Assembly (NCBI GenBank): GCA_023548195.1
Contig: JAJHZJ010000575.1
Coordinates: 685,454-749,453 of the forward strand
Reading direction: 5' to 3'
Length of the DNA: 64,000 nucleotides
DNA from: Bettongia penicillata ogilbyi
Lineage: Eukaryota > Chordata > Mammalia > Diprotodontia > Potoroidae
Shown here in pieces: positions 34,150 through 45,715 of the stretch. The position numbers were made by a program, and so were the translations under genes. The notes beneath the pieces are model-generated. The model did not search any database. It was not told the origin of the DNA and was given only the letters and a program-made list of their open reading frames with translations. Numbering within the stretch: the stretch's first letter is position 1; each line of letters starts with the position of its first letter.

Positions 34150-34230
34150 CTCACCTACTTGAACTTCCAGGAGCCAAGATGGGGGAGTGATTGCAGAAAA
34201 CTGAAAACAAATTAATGAAGAAAATATCTG
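34150..34230 (+). mobile_element. Possible L1/HAL1 5'-end scrap
   Basis: aggagccaagatgggggagt (34170-34189) closely resembles the L1/HAL1 5' terminus, but homology fades within about 40 bases. Repeated at about 41512. Confidence 0.4.
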
Positions 34231-34261
34231 GAAAAAAATGAACTCAGAACTCGTTAAATTA

Positions 34262-34375
34262 TCTTAAGCATACATACACATATAAACATATATACTTACC
34301 TATGTGCATATAGGTATATACATATTTAAGTGCATGAATATACATGTTTATATGTGTGTGTAACATCATGTACAC
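34262..34375. repeat. TA/CA simple repeat
   Basis: Imperfect acatac/tata/tgtg units. Duplicate at 41610-41715. Confidence 0.85.
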
Positions 34376-34435
34376 ACAATTTGGACAAGACTAATAATTT
34401 CACTGATGTAAGAAGAAGCTCACAGAGAGGAAACT

Positions 34436-34730
34436 CCCTCCATCAGCATTTATTAAATGCCTACTATGTTCCAGGCATTGTCATGTATGGGGGATAACAA
34501 AAAGAGGGAAAAGACCCCAAGTAGCCCCCAATATAATGGGGAAGATGATAAGCAAACACTTGTGTACCAAGAAGTCATGTGCAGGACAAAGTGTAAATAA
34601 TCACCAGAGGGAAGGCAATAGAGTTAAGAGGGGATGGGGAAGGCTTACTGTAGAAGGAGGGATTTTAGTTGGTCCTTTCAGGGAGCCACAGAAGCCAGGA
34701 GTTGGGATTATCTGATGCCCTGAAAGCTTC
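34436..34730 (-). mobile_element. L2 LINE 3' region
   Basis: The catttattaaatgcctacta start, agtcatgtgcaggacaaagt middle and tttagttggtcctttcaggg end. Duplicate at 41783-42075. Confidence 0.75.
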
Positions 34731-35804
34731 ATTGACTTTCCAGCATCTCAAAGCTGATATATTTCAGGAGCTGGCCGTTAATCCTTGTATTTCTTACCAG
34801 TTCACACTTTACTCTCCAAGCTAGTTTTTAATACAATACATGTATATAAATACATGCTATCCATGCATGCTTATATTTGTTCACACACATGCACCCATAC
34901 ATATTTACTCATATAGAATATAGCATAGGTTTGGGGAGGATGGGATGCCACAAGGTTCAATGTTTCTGTGGTCTGATAAGATATCTAACCTCTGCCTAAC
35001 ACTTGTTTTATTACTACATATTTAATTTTATCCTCTTGATTTGTGTAGTAATCTAGGTATATGCTGTAAGAAATTTATTTTTCATTAAGAACTTGAGATC
35101 TTTTCATTAATTAATTAGTGTGAGTACACCATCCTAGTTAGTTGGCTATTATTTAATGAAAACAGAAGCCTCTCCTGTGAGTTCTTATCTATTATTATAA
35201 TTAAATAAACATTAAATTACTAAACATAATGAGCAGAAGTCATAAAAAGATAAACACATGCAAATTCATAAGTATTTGGCTATGACCAATATAATAATAA
35301 TATAATAAGTGATTTTTTTCACTTGTCTGAAAACTCTTATACCATGAAAATCACTCCAGAAAATGACTGCAATGTTGGAATAATCTTAATATTTCTCTTC
35401 AGGTTAGCCTTTTGTCTTTTCTTTTACTCTTGTGATCGCAAGTAACACTTTCTCCAAAATACTTGCCAATCGTACAAACTCTGAAGTTCTCTTTTTAAGG
35501 TTTTGCTGTAATAATAACTTATGACTGGTCAAATGAATGTTTCACATTACTTTTTCTTCCTCCTTCTTCTCCACAAATTCCTCCCAAATATTCACAAATT
35601 ACACACAAAACATTTACCATTTCCCTGAGTCCATAGAAAAAAGTACTTTGTATAAAATTATTTTCTCAATTTATTTTTTAAGCTGCCAACTTGAATTGCT
35701 TTTTTTCCAGCATTCATTTGGGATTTACTTCTCCTGTAAGACAAAGTGGGGTCACACTTAGAAGTATGTTCATATTTATATCATTTTAAATCTAGAATTC
35801 ATTT
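34731..35804. other. No recognised feature (duplicated block)
   Basis: AT-rich, unique-looking within the window apart from its own copy at 42076-43160. Small indels separate the copies (for example 35205-35232 against 42541-42590). Confidence 0.5.
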
Positions 35805-36046
35805 GTTGTTGTTTTAGTAGTTTTCAGGAATGTTTGACTATTTGTAATCTCATTTGAGATTTTCTTGGCACTGATACTGAAATGGTTTGCTATTACCTTC
35901 ATTTTATAGATGGGAAAACTGAGGCAAACAGAATTCAGTGACTTGCCTAGGGTCATGCCACTAGTAAATGTATATGGCCTGGTTTGAACTCAGGAAGATG
36001 AGTCTTCCTGTCTCCAGACTTGGCACCCTGTCTATTGTGCCATAAA
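35805..36046 (-). mobile_element. Mar1-type SINE, full length
   Basis: Minus-strand copy: gttgttgttttagtagtttt tail, gaaatggtttgctattacct, ggaaaactgaggcaaacaga, then ttgaactcaggaagatgagt and a degenerate tRNA-like end. The X/Y block edge (35942) falls inside it, so block Y' carries only its right half (39619-39723), while 43161-43403 is a full duplicate. Confidence 0.9.
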
Positions 36047-36084
36047 GATACACAGAATATATTTTAAAATGTGTATATTCAGGA

Positions 36085-36186
36085 GAATGCATATTGGAAT
36101 AGTGGATAGATTGATAGCCTCAAAGGCAAAAAAGACCTGAGTTCAAACCTTTCTTCTTATATATACTAGCTGATAAACACCTAAAG
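36085..36186 (+). mobile_element. SINE head fragment
   Basis: aatagtggatagattgatag and gacctgagttcaaaccttt belong to a tRNA-derived head. Truncated at the HAL1 fragment. Copies at about 39760-39863 and 43440-43543. Confidence 0.7.
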
Positions 36187-36958
36187 TGGGAGTCAGGAAG
36201 CCCAGAGTGACCTAGAAGGCCAACAGGAAAGGTCTGTCACACTAGATGTAGAGTGGAACCCACCCCAGCATAGGCTGTGTGGCACCAGGAGGAGCAGGAC
36301 CAGAACAGACTTTAGGGACAGAATCCCTGACAGCAGCAGCAAAAGTTAGCAGATCCCTTAACCCACAGTTGCCAAAGGTCAGTGAGAGGGCTTTTTCAAC
36401 CAGATCAAGAAGGGATCAGGGTTCTCCTCTACCCTGTTCCCAGGCAGCAGGAGCACCACCAAGGGGCAGCAGACAGGTGGCCACTGCAACAGCCAGGATC
36501 CATTGATGGAGCAGCTCAGCTTAAAGCCACTGGGGAAATTGAGCAGCTGATCTGAATCTCAGTCACCAGTCAGAACAGGGAGTAAACTCCTCTCCCTATA
36601 TTGTGCTACCTTGGAGGAACTGAAAACTTACATACCCTACTCTTGACAAAGGACCCAAAAGTCAAGTAACTGGTTGGAAAAATGCCCCAAAAATGGAAAA
36701 AAATAAGACTGTTCTTGGTGAACAGGTATTATCTCCCGTTCTTTCAGATGAGGAAGAACAATGTTTACCATCAGCAGGAAGACATAAAAATCAAGGCTTT
36801 TGCATCCAAAACTTCCAAAATAAATATGCAATGGTCCCAGGCCATGGGAGAGCTCAAAAAGGATTTTGAAAATCAAGTAAGAAAGATTGAGTAAAAAATT
36901 GGGAAAAGAAATGAGAGTGATGCAAGAAACTCATGATAAATGAGTAAACAGCTTGCCA
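36187..36958 (+). mobile_element. HAL1/L1 5' fragment, copy 5A
   Basis: Part of the 5' UTR (36187-36680) and the first about 95 codons of ORF1 (ATG at 36682, MPQKWKKIR then frameshifted; coiled-coil start ELKKDFENQVRKIE near 36850-36892, followed by a TGA/TAA). It breaks off at gcttgcca, before the RRM. LINEs are usually truncated at the 5' side, so this 3' loss points to a later deletion. Repeated at 39864-40635 and 43544-44319. Confidence 0.88.
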
Positions 36959-37009
36959 AATTCTTAGATTCTAAAAATGCCAATTTGATCACCTATCTGT
37001 GCTTAAATA

Positions 37010-37110
37010 TGATCATTCTCATCACTCATCATTTATTAATCATATATGATGTGCCTGGCACTGTATTGTGTTGGTGATACAAATATGTTGCCTAAAAGGA
37101 ACCTACATTC
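37010..37110 (-). mobile_element. L2 fragment, left of L1 insertion
   Basis: atttattaatcatatatgat followed by gtgcctggcactgtattgtg and acctacattc is the complement of an L2 3' end. It continues at 37833 after the L1 insertion. Confidence 0.75.
37097..37110 (+). repeat. Target-site duplication, left (L1 in L2)
   Basis: aggaacctacattc, repeated perfectly at 37819-37832. Same pair at 44460-44473 and 45181-45194 in the duplicate. Confidence 0.9.
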
Positions 37111-37818
37111 CCTTTTTTGTGTTTTTATTATTATTATTATTATTATTTGTTTTCAGTATTCTACAATCACTTCCATATAACTTAGATTTCTCCCCCTTCC
37201 TCCATGTCCTTCACCCCTACTTTCCTCCTCCCTCCCCAAGACGGCATACGATTTTATATAGGTTCTACACATATATTCCTACTAAATACATTTTCTCCTT
37301 AGTCATGTTGCATAGAAGAATTAAAATGAATGGGAGAAATCATAAAACAAACTAAAATATAATACAAAAGAAAATGATTTGCTACATTCTCCAATTGAAT
37401 TTCATAGTTCTTTTTCTGAATGTGGAAGGCATTTTGACTTAAGAGACCATTGGGAATTTTTTAAGTCTTTGCATTGCAGTGAAGTTCTAAGTCTACCAGA
37501 AAAACTCCTCATACACTGTGGTTATTGCTGTGCACAAAGTTCTCCTGATTCTGCTCCTTTTACTCAGCATCAGTTCATATAAATCTTTCCAGGCATCTCT
37601 GAAGTTTTCCTGTTCATCATTTCTAACAGCACAATAGTATTCCATTACATTCATATAGCACAATTTATTCAGTCATTCCCCAATTGATGGATATCCTCTT
37701 GATTTCCAGTTTTTGGCCACCACAAAGAGTGCTGCCATAAATATTTTTGTACATGTGGAACCTTTTCCCTTTTTAATGATCTCTTGGGGATACAGCCCTA
37801 TAAGCAGTATTTCTGGGT
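37111..37818 (-). mobile_element. 5'-truncated L1 insertion
   Basis: On the minus strand: the last part of ORF2 (about 37400-37818), 3' UTR with a G-rich purine tract (complement at 37188-37240), and an AATAAT-rich then A-rich tail (complement 37111-37148). The ORF2 end is recognisable from NVMEYYC and NDEQEN-like peptides around 37600-37660 on the minus strand, comparable to 63640-63690. Flanked by a perfect 14 bp target-site duplication and inserted into an L2. Duplicated at 44474-45180. Confidence 0.88.
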
Positions 37819-37832
37819 AGGAACCTACATTC

Positions 37833-37990
37833 TTAATGAGAGAATACACAGACCATTATACATATAAATGTTATATACATTGTAAATGGGAAGCAATCTC
37901 AGAAGGAAGGAATTAGTTATGGAAAGAGTTAGGAAAGGCCTTTGTGGAAGGTAGTATTTGAGTTGACTCCTAAAGATCCCTATATTATTA
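37833..37990 (-). mobile_element. L2 fragment, right of L1 insertion
   Basis: Continues the L2 at 37010-37110 (tgggaagcaatctcagaagg, aaggcctttgtggaaggtag, tgagttgactcctaaagatc). Confidence 0.7.
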
Positions 37991-38164
37991 TCATTCCCAT
38001 GATCATGATGACAATTATCATCATTATTTATTATTATCATTATAGCATTTCTTTCTATTGGTAAAAAAAAAAAGAGTTTCTTGGTGGATTCACACCCTAC
38101 AAATTTTTCTTCATTATGGCATTGATTTGGACAACGTTAGATTAGTGCATATCATCCATGTTTA

Positions 38165-38345
38165 ATGTAGTCAATAGAAAGAGGTATGGGTCTTGATTTA
38201 GGAGACCTAGGTGTGCATGCTGCTCTGATTAATGGCAACTTGGATTTTTGTGTCCAAGTTAAGTATCTCTGGGGCTCATTTTTTCATCTGTAAAATAGAG
38301 AGGGGTGAGACTCTGATTTCTGAAGCTCTTTCCTCCTCAAAAGCT
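38165..38345 (+). mobile_element. MIR-type SINE
   Basis: gaaagaggtatgggtcttga, tttttcatctgtaaaataga and a gaagctctttcctcctcaaa end. Duplicate at 45535-45715. Confidence 0.65.
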
Positions 38346-39618
38346 ATGATCTCCTTAAAATCATTCATTTTTAAGCAGTAACAATAATAATGGGAACACA
38401 GTTTGATAATTTATTGGGTGGGAAGAATTTAGAATCAAATCAGTGAACTGACTGAATTAATTTATTTTCTCCCTCTGGCCATTGTTCTGATGACATGAAT
38501 TACATGAAGTGATTTGTCCAATGTCACTTGGTGAATGAATATCTCATGATTTCACAGACATCATGCAAAAATGTTAAATAGGATCATTTTAGACAATTCT
38601 TCTACTTAAACTTTAATGTCAACTCAAAATAGTTGAATGAAACAAGAAACATAAATGTCCCAAGTCTATCTGAAGTCAAGGAAAGACTGTTAATTGCACA
38701 ATAAACTCCTGGGATGGTTGCAATCATGAACAGTCCCTTTTTTATTTGGATTAGAGCATAAACTAATATATTGCAAACCATATAAACTGATTGCCCTGAA
38801 GGAAGAAATGATAACATATGATAAGGTATGATAAAGGCTAACTGGAGAATACTGACCTAGCTTAGCATTAATCTGTTTGAAAACATAGTATGAGACCCAA
38901 TCGTATATTCCACTCACACTGGGCAATTTTCCATCCATTTTCCTTCTCTTATCATCATTTGCTCTTCACAGCCAAGTTGGAATACTTCCAGTTCAATTTT
39001 ATTACATTTTGAATGACAATTTCTATTCCTCACACCATCATGCTTTGGATAATCTGGGGCCATTTCATATCCATTTGAACCCTTTGATTTCACCTTCTAG
39101 GTCAATCTGTCTGCTTGCTTAATTTGGACAGGTAGTAGCATATTTCTTTAACCTTGAAAGAAGGGGCTGTTAGAAGGTCTTTCAACTGAAAGTTCTATTT
39201 CCCACACTCTTAGAAAAAAAGTTAGACAGTGGTGATAACATCAAAAAGTGAATGAACCCTTTTAAAAGTAGCCTTTAAAATGGTCATTTTTCCCCTATCT
39301 TTCATCTAGAACAACTAATAGCTAATGTTCAGCAAGTATCAGTTAATGTTGATTTTTATGTAGGTCAGAAGAAATCAGACTGGCTTAAATTGAGATGGGC
39401 CACCAGGTAAAACATCATATTTTACATAGCTGAAATAAAGTGTCTCTAAGTACAGTAGTACAGATTTACTTTCATTCTTCAAGGATGTGTAATTTCATTT
39501 ATCAGTGTGAACTCTCCCTCTGGCATCTTAGATTTTGATTCTTCTATAATTTCAAGCTTTGTCTTCAAGAGTGGTTATGACCAAAAATATCATCACTCTG
39601 TAGTCAATATGATGATAT
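38346..39618. other. No recognised feature (end of block Z)
   Basis: Unique-looking apart from its duplicate at about 45716-46985. Frames at 38602-38817 and 38690-38938 overlap on the same strand and lack motifs. Confidence 0.45.
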
Positions 39619-40801
39619 CTTGCCTAGGGTCATACCACTAGTAAATGTGTGTGGCCTGGTTTGAACTCAGGAAGATGAGTCTTCCTGTCTCTAGACTTGG
39701 CACCCTGTCTATTGTGCCATAAAGATACACAGAATATATTTTAAAATGTGTATATTCAGGAGAATGCATATTGGAATAGTGGATAGATTGATAGCCTCAA
39801 AGGCAAAAAAGACCTGAGTTTAAACCTTTCTTCTTATATGTACTAGCTGATAAACACCTAAAGTGGGAGTCAGGAAGCCCAGAGTGACCTAGAAGGCCAA
39901 CAGGAAAGGTCTGTCACACTAGATGTAGAGCGGAACCCACCCCAGCATAGGCTGTGTGGCACCAGGAGGAGCAGGACCAGAACAGACTTCAGGGACAGAA
40001 TCCCTGACAGCAGCAGCAAAAGTTAGCAGATCCCTTAACCCACAGTTGCCAAAGGTCAGTGAGAGGGCTTTTTCAACCAGATCAAGAAGGGATCAGGGTT
40101 CTCCTCTACCCTGTTCCCAGGCAGCAGCAGCACCACCAAGGGGCAGCAGACAGGTGGCCACTGCAACAGCCAGGATCCATTGATGGAGCAGCTCAGCTTA
40201 AAGCCACTGGGCAAATTGAGCAGCTGATCTGAATCTCAATCACCAGTCAGAACAGGGAGTAAACTCCTCTCCCTATATTGTGCTACCTTGGAGGAACTGA
40301 AAACTTACATACCCTACTCTTGACAAAGGACCCAAAAGTCAAGTAACTGGTTGGAAAAATGCCCCAAAAATGGAAAAAAATAAGACTGCTCTTGGTGAAC
40401 AGGTATTATCTCCCATTCTTTCAGATGAGGAAGAACAATGTTTACCATCAGCAGGAAGACATAAAAGTCAAGGCTTTTGCATCCAAAACTTCCAAAATAA
40501 ATATGCAATTGTCCCAGGCCATGGGAGAGCTCAAAAAGGATTTTGAAAATCAAGTAAGAAAGATTGAGTAAAAAATTGGGAAAAGAAATGAGAGTGATGC
40601 AAGAAACTCATGATAAATGAGTAAACAGCTTGCCAAATTCTTAGATTCTAAAAATGCCAATTTGATCACCTATCTGTGCTTAAATATGATCATTCTCATC
40701 ACTCTTCATTTATTAATCATATGTGATGTGCCTGGCACTGTATTAAGTGTTGGTGATACAAATATGTTGCCTAAAAGGAACCTACATTCCCTTTTTTGTG
40801 T
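39619..40801 (+). repeat. Segmental duplication, isolated middle block Y'
   Basis: Copy of Y alone, joined at its left to the end of Z (no homology at the join) and at its right to the start of X (about one base of overlap, within 40800-40803). It carries the half SINE (39619-39723), the SINE head, HAL1 fragment 5B and an L2 scrap, and stops 12 bases into the L1 tail. Confidence 0.95.
39864..40635 (+). mobile_element. HAL1/L1 5' fragment, copy 5B
   Basis: Same extent and breaks as 36187-36958, with about a dozen substitutions from it. Differs from copy 5C only by homopolymer length. Confidence 0.88.
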
Positions 40802-40965
40802 TGGTCAGCTCTACTCTTTAGGAAGAACATTTTAGTGAGCAGGTGGATGATGGACAGGAAGGGGACAATACTGGAGGCAGGGAGATCAAATGAAAGGCTA
40901 TTTCAACAATCCAATCAAGAGATGATGGCTCCAATGACAGAAGTGCCTGTAGTGTATTCGAAGAA

Positions 40966-41208
40966 GTTAGGTGGCACAATAGAGAGAGTGCTCAGCCTGG
41001 AATCACTCATCTTCCTGAAGCCGTCTTCCTTCAGACACTTACTAGCTGTGTGACCTTGGGCAAATTACTTAACACTATTTACCTCAGTTTCCACATATGT
41101 CAAAAGAGCTGGAGAAGGAAATGGTAAACCACTCTAGTCTCTGCCAAGAAAACCCCAAATGGGGTCATGAGGAATCAGACACAACTAAAAATGCCTAAAC
41201 AACAATGA
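40966..41208 (+). mobile_element. Mar1-type SINE, duplicate of 33621
   Basis: Same insertion as 33621-33865, carried by block X'. Confidence 0.9.
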
Positions 41209-41782
41209 CTATTTCACACGGAGTACAACCTGTGGGACATTAAGTTCAAAATACCCTATAGGTAATCTCTCTCTTGAGTTGCATGCCATCACATATCATC
41301 AAGTGACTTTGACATTTAAATGTAATGTGTAAATCTGAAAAAAAAATAGAGCAGAGATTGCAGTGTGCTTTCTCAGATGTATCAGCCCAGGATGGGAATC
41401 AAGTGGAATTGAGTGAGAGAGAAGCACAGAACTCCAGGTAATAGCAGCAGCTTCTCCTGAGACTATCAGCTCACAGATTACATTTGTCTGTAGGTCACCT
41501 ACTTGAACTTCCAGGAGCCAAAATGGGGGAGTGATTGCAGAAAACTGAAAACAAATTAATTAAGAAAATATCTGGAAAAAAAAGAACTCAGAACTCGTTA
41601 AATTATCTTAAGCATACATACACATATAAACATATATACTTACCTATGTGCATATATGTATATACATATTTAAGTGCATGAATATACATGTTTATATGTG
41701 TGTGTAACATCATGTACACACAATTTGGACAAGACTAATAATTTCACTGATGTAAGAAGAAACTCACAGAGAGGAAACTCCC

Positions 41783-42075
41783 TCCATCAGCATTTGTTAA
41801 ATGCCTACTATGTTCCAGGCATTTTCATGTATGGGGGATAACAAAAAGAGGGAAAAGACCCCAAGTAGCCCCCAATGTAATGGGGAAGATGATAAGCAAA
41901 CACTTGTGTACCAAGAAGTCATGTGCAGGACAAAGTGTAAATAATCACCAGAGGGAAGGCAATAGAGTTAAGAGGGGATGGAGAAGGCTTACTGTAGAAG
42001 GAGGGATTTTAGTTGGTCCTTTGAGGGAGCCACAGAAGCCAGGAGTTGGGATTATCTGATGCCCTGAAAGCTTCA
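41783..42075 (-). mobile_element. L2 fragment, duplicate of 34436
   Basis: Same L2 remnant carried by block X', with a few substitutions. Confidence 0.75.
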
Positions 42076-43160
42076 TTGACTTTCCAGCATCTCACAGCTG
42101 ATATATTTCAGGAGCTGGCCGTTAATCCTTGTATTTCTTACCAGTTCACACTTTACTCTCCAAGCTAGCTTTTAATACAATACATGCAATAAATACATGC
42201 TATCCATGCATGCTTATATTTGTTCACACACATGCACCCATACATATTTACTCATATAGAATATAGCATAGGTTTGGGGAGGATGGGATGCCACAAGGTT
42301 CAATGTTTCTGTGGTTTGATAAGATATCTAACCTCTGCCTAACACTTGTTTTATTACTACATATTTAATTTTATCCTCTTGATTTGTGTAGTAATCTAGG
42401 TATATGCTGTAAGAAATTTATTTTTCATTAAGAACTTGAGATCTTTTCATTAATTAATTAGTGTGAGTACACCATCCTAGTTAGTTGGCTATTATTTAAT
42501 GAAAACAGAAGCCTCTCCTGTGAGTTCTTATCTATTATTATCTATAACTAAATAAACATTAAGTTACTAAACATATTTAATTTATTAATGAGCAGAAGTC
42601 ATAAAAAGATAAACACATGCACATTCATAAGTATTTGGCTATGACCAATATAATAATAATATAATAAGTGATTTTTTTCACTTGTCTGAAAACTATCTTA
42701 TACCATGAAAATCACTCCAGAAAATGACTGCAATGTTGGAATAATCTTAATATTTCTCTTCAGGTTAGCCTTTCGTCTTTTCTTTTACTCTTGTGATCGC
42801 AAGTAACACTTTCTCCAAAATACTTGCCAATCATACAAACTCTGAAGTTCTCTTTTTAAGGTTTTGCTGTAATAATAACTTATGACTGGTCAAATGAATG
42901 TTTCACATTACTTTTTCTTCCTCCTTCTCCACAAATTCCTCCCAAATATTCACAAATTACACACAAAACATTTACCATTTCCGAGTCCATAGAAAAAAGT
43001 ACTTTGTATAAAATTATTTTCTCAATTTATTTTTTAAGCTGCCAACTTGAATTGCTTTTTTTCCAGCATTCATTTGGGATTTACTTCTCCTGTAAGACAA
43101 AGTGGGGTCACACTTAGAAGTATGTTCATATTTATATCATTTTAAATCTAGAATTCATTT

Positions 43161-43403
43161 GTTGTTGTTTTAGTAGTTTTCAGGAATGTTTGACTATTTG
43201 TAATCTCATTTGAGATTTTCTTGGCATTGATACTGAAATGGTTTGCTATTACCTTCATTTTATAGATGGGAAAACTGAGGCAAACAGAATTCAGTGACTT
43301 GCCTAGGGTCATACCACTAGTAAATGTGTGTGGCCTGGTTTGAACTCAGGAAGATGAGTCTTCCTGTCTCTAGACTTGGCACCCTGTCTATTGTGCCATA
43401 AAG
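43161..43403 (-). mobile_element. Mar1-type SINE, duplicate of 35805
   Basis: Full-length copy spanning the X'/Y'' boundary, which shows that X and Y are adjacent in the ancestral order. Confidence 0.9.
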
Positions 43404-43543
43404 ATACACAGAATATATTTTTAAAATGTGTATATTCAGGAGAATGCATATTGGAATAGTGGATAGATTGATAGCCTCAAAGGCAAAAAAGACCTGAGTT
43501 TAAACCTTTCTTCTTATATGTACTAGCTGATAAACACCTAAAG

Positions 43544-44319
43544 TGGGAGTCAGGAAGCCCAGAGTGACCTAGAAGGCCAACAGGAAAGGTCTGTCACACT
43601 AGATGTAGAGCGGAACCCACCCCAGCATAGGCTGTGTGGCACCAGGAGGAGCAGGACCAGAACAGACTTCAGGGACAGAATCCCTGACAGCAGCAGCAAA
43701 AGTTAGCAGATCCCTTAACCCACAGTTGCCAAAGGTCAGTGAGAGGGCTTTTTCAACCAGATCAAGAAGGGATCAGGGTTCTCCTCTACCCTGTTCCCAG
43801 GCAGCAGCAGCACCACCAAGGGGCAGCAGACAGGTGGCCACTGCAACAGCCAGGATCCATTGATGGAGCAGCTCAGCTTAAAGCCACTGGGCAAATTGAG
43901 CAGCTGATCTGAATCTCAATCACCAGTCAGAACAGGGAGTAAACTCCTCTCCCTATATTTGTGCTACCTTGGAGGAACTGAAAACTTACATACCCTACTC
44001 TTGACAAAGGACCCAAAAGTCAAGTAACTGGGTTGGAAAAATGCCCCAAAAATGGAAAAAAAATAAGACTGCTCTTGGTGAACAGGTATTATCTCCCATT
44101 CTTTCAGATGAGGAAGAACAATGTTTACCATCAGCAGGAAGACATAAAAGTCAAGGCTTTTGCATCCAAAACTTCCAAAATAAATATGCAATTGTCCCAG
44201 GCCATGGGGAGAGCTCAAAAAGGATTTTGAAAATCAAGTAAGAAAGATTGAGTAAAAAATTGGGAAAAGAAATGAGAGTGATGCAAGAAACTCATGATAA
44301 ATGAGTAAACAGCTTGCCA
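43544..44319 (+). mobile_element. HAL1/L1 5' fragment, copy 5C
   Basis: As 5A and 5B, but with four extra single bases in T, G, A and G runs (about 43959, 44032, 44065 and 44210), each of which shifts the frame. Confidence 0.88.
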
Positions 44320-44473
44320 AATTCTTAGATTCTAAAAATGCCAATTTGATCACCTATCTGTGCTTAAATATGATCATTCTCATCACTCTTCATTTATTAA
44401 TCATATGTGATGTGCCTGGCACTGTATTAAGTGTTGGTGATACAAATATGTTGCCTAAAAGGAACCTACATTC

Positions 44474-45180
44474 CCTTTTTTGTGTTTTTATTATTATTAT
44501 TATTTTATTTGCTTTCAGTATTCTACAATCACTTCCATATAGCTTAGATTTCTCCCCCTTCCTCCATGTCCTTCACCCCTACTTCCCTCCTCCCTCCCCA
44601 AGATGGCATACGATTTTATATAGGTTCTACACATATATTCCTACTAAATACATTTTCTCCTTAGTCATGTTGCATAGAAGAATTAAAATGAATGGGAGAA
44701 ATCATAAAAGAAACTAAAATATAATACAAAAGAAAATGATTTGCTACATTCTCCAATTGAATTTCATGGTTCTTTTTCTGAATGTGGAAGGCATTTTGAC
44801 TTAAGAGACCATTGGGAATTTTTTAAGTCCTTGCATTGCAGTGAAGTTCTAAGTCTACCAGAAAAACTCCTCATACACTGTGGTTGTTGCTGTGCACAAA
44901 GTTCTCCTGATTCTGCTCCTTTTACTCAGCATCAGTTCATATAAATCTTTCCAGGCATCTCTGAAGTTTTCCTGTTCATCATTTCTAACAGCACAATAGT
45001 ATTCCATTACATTCATATAGCACAATTTATTTAGTCATTCCCCAATTGATGGACATCCTCTTGATTTCCAGTTTTTGGCCACCACAAAGAGTGCTGCCAT
45101 AAATATTTTTGTACATGTGGAACCTTTTCCCTTTTTAATGATCTCTTGGGGATACAGCCCTATAAGCAGTATTTCTGGGT
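44474..45180 (-). mobile_element. 5'-truncated L1, duplicate of 37111
   Basis: Same insertion, with the same target-site duplication (44460-44473 and 45181-45194) inside the same L2, carried by blocks Y''/Z'. A 138-codon frame at 44301-44717 crosses the HAL1, L2 and L1 pieces and is not a gene. Confidence 0.88.
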
Positions 45181-45534
45181 AGGAACCTACATTCTTAATG
45201 AGAGAATAAATAGACCATTATACATATAAATGTTATATACATTGTAAATGGGAAGCAATCTCAGAAGGAAGGAATTAGTTATGGAAAGAGTTAGGAAAGG
45301 CCTTTGTGGAAGGTAGTATTTGAGTTGACTCCTAAAGATCCCTATATTATTATCATTCCCATGATCATGATGACAATTATCATCATTATTTATTATTATC
45401 ATTATAGCATTTCTTTCTATTGGTAAAAAAAAAAAAAAGAGTTTCTTGGTGGATTCACACCCTACAAATTTTTCTTCATTATGGCATTGATTTGGACAAC
45501 GTTAGATTAGCGCATATCATCCATGTTTAATGTA

Positions 45535-45715
45535 GTCAATAGAAAGAGGTATGGGTCTTGAGTTAGGAGACCTAGGTGTGCATGCTGCTCTGATTAATGG
45601 CAACTTGGATTTTTGTGTCCAAGTTAAGTATCTCTGGGGCTCATTTTTTTCATCTGTAAAATAGAGAGGGGTGAGACTCTGATTTCTGAAGCTCTTTCCT
45701 CCTCAAAAGCTATGA
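45535..45715 (+). mobile_element. MIR-type SINE, duplicate of 38165
   Basis: Carried by block Z'. Confidence 0.65.

Larger units (their letters stand above)
33458..39618 (+). repeat. Segmental duplication, first complete copy (X-Y-Z)
   Basis: Three consecutive blocks: X 33458-35941, Y 35942-37122, Z 37123-39618. Each recurs to the right in direct orientation. Identity is near 98-99% by eye. Block edges: X begins in an L2; X/Y lies inside a Mar1 SINE; Y/Z lies 12 bases into the tail of an L1; Z ends in unique sequence (gatgatat). Confidence 0.95.

Noticed and set aside
34150..34230. A full L1/HAL1 insertion starting at aggagccaagatgg
   Set aside because: Similarity to the L1/HAL1 5' end stops after about 40 bases; kept only as a possible scrap.
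36279..36506. 75-codon frame present three times (36279, 39956, 43636) as a small gene family
   Set aside because: All three are the sense reading of the HAL1 5' UTR copied by the segmental duplication, not independent genes.
44301..44717. 138-codon plus-strand frame
   Set aside because: It crosses a HAL1 fragment, an L2 piece and the antisense side of an L1; the sister copies of the segment do not keep it open.
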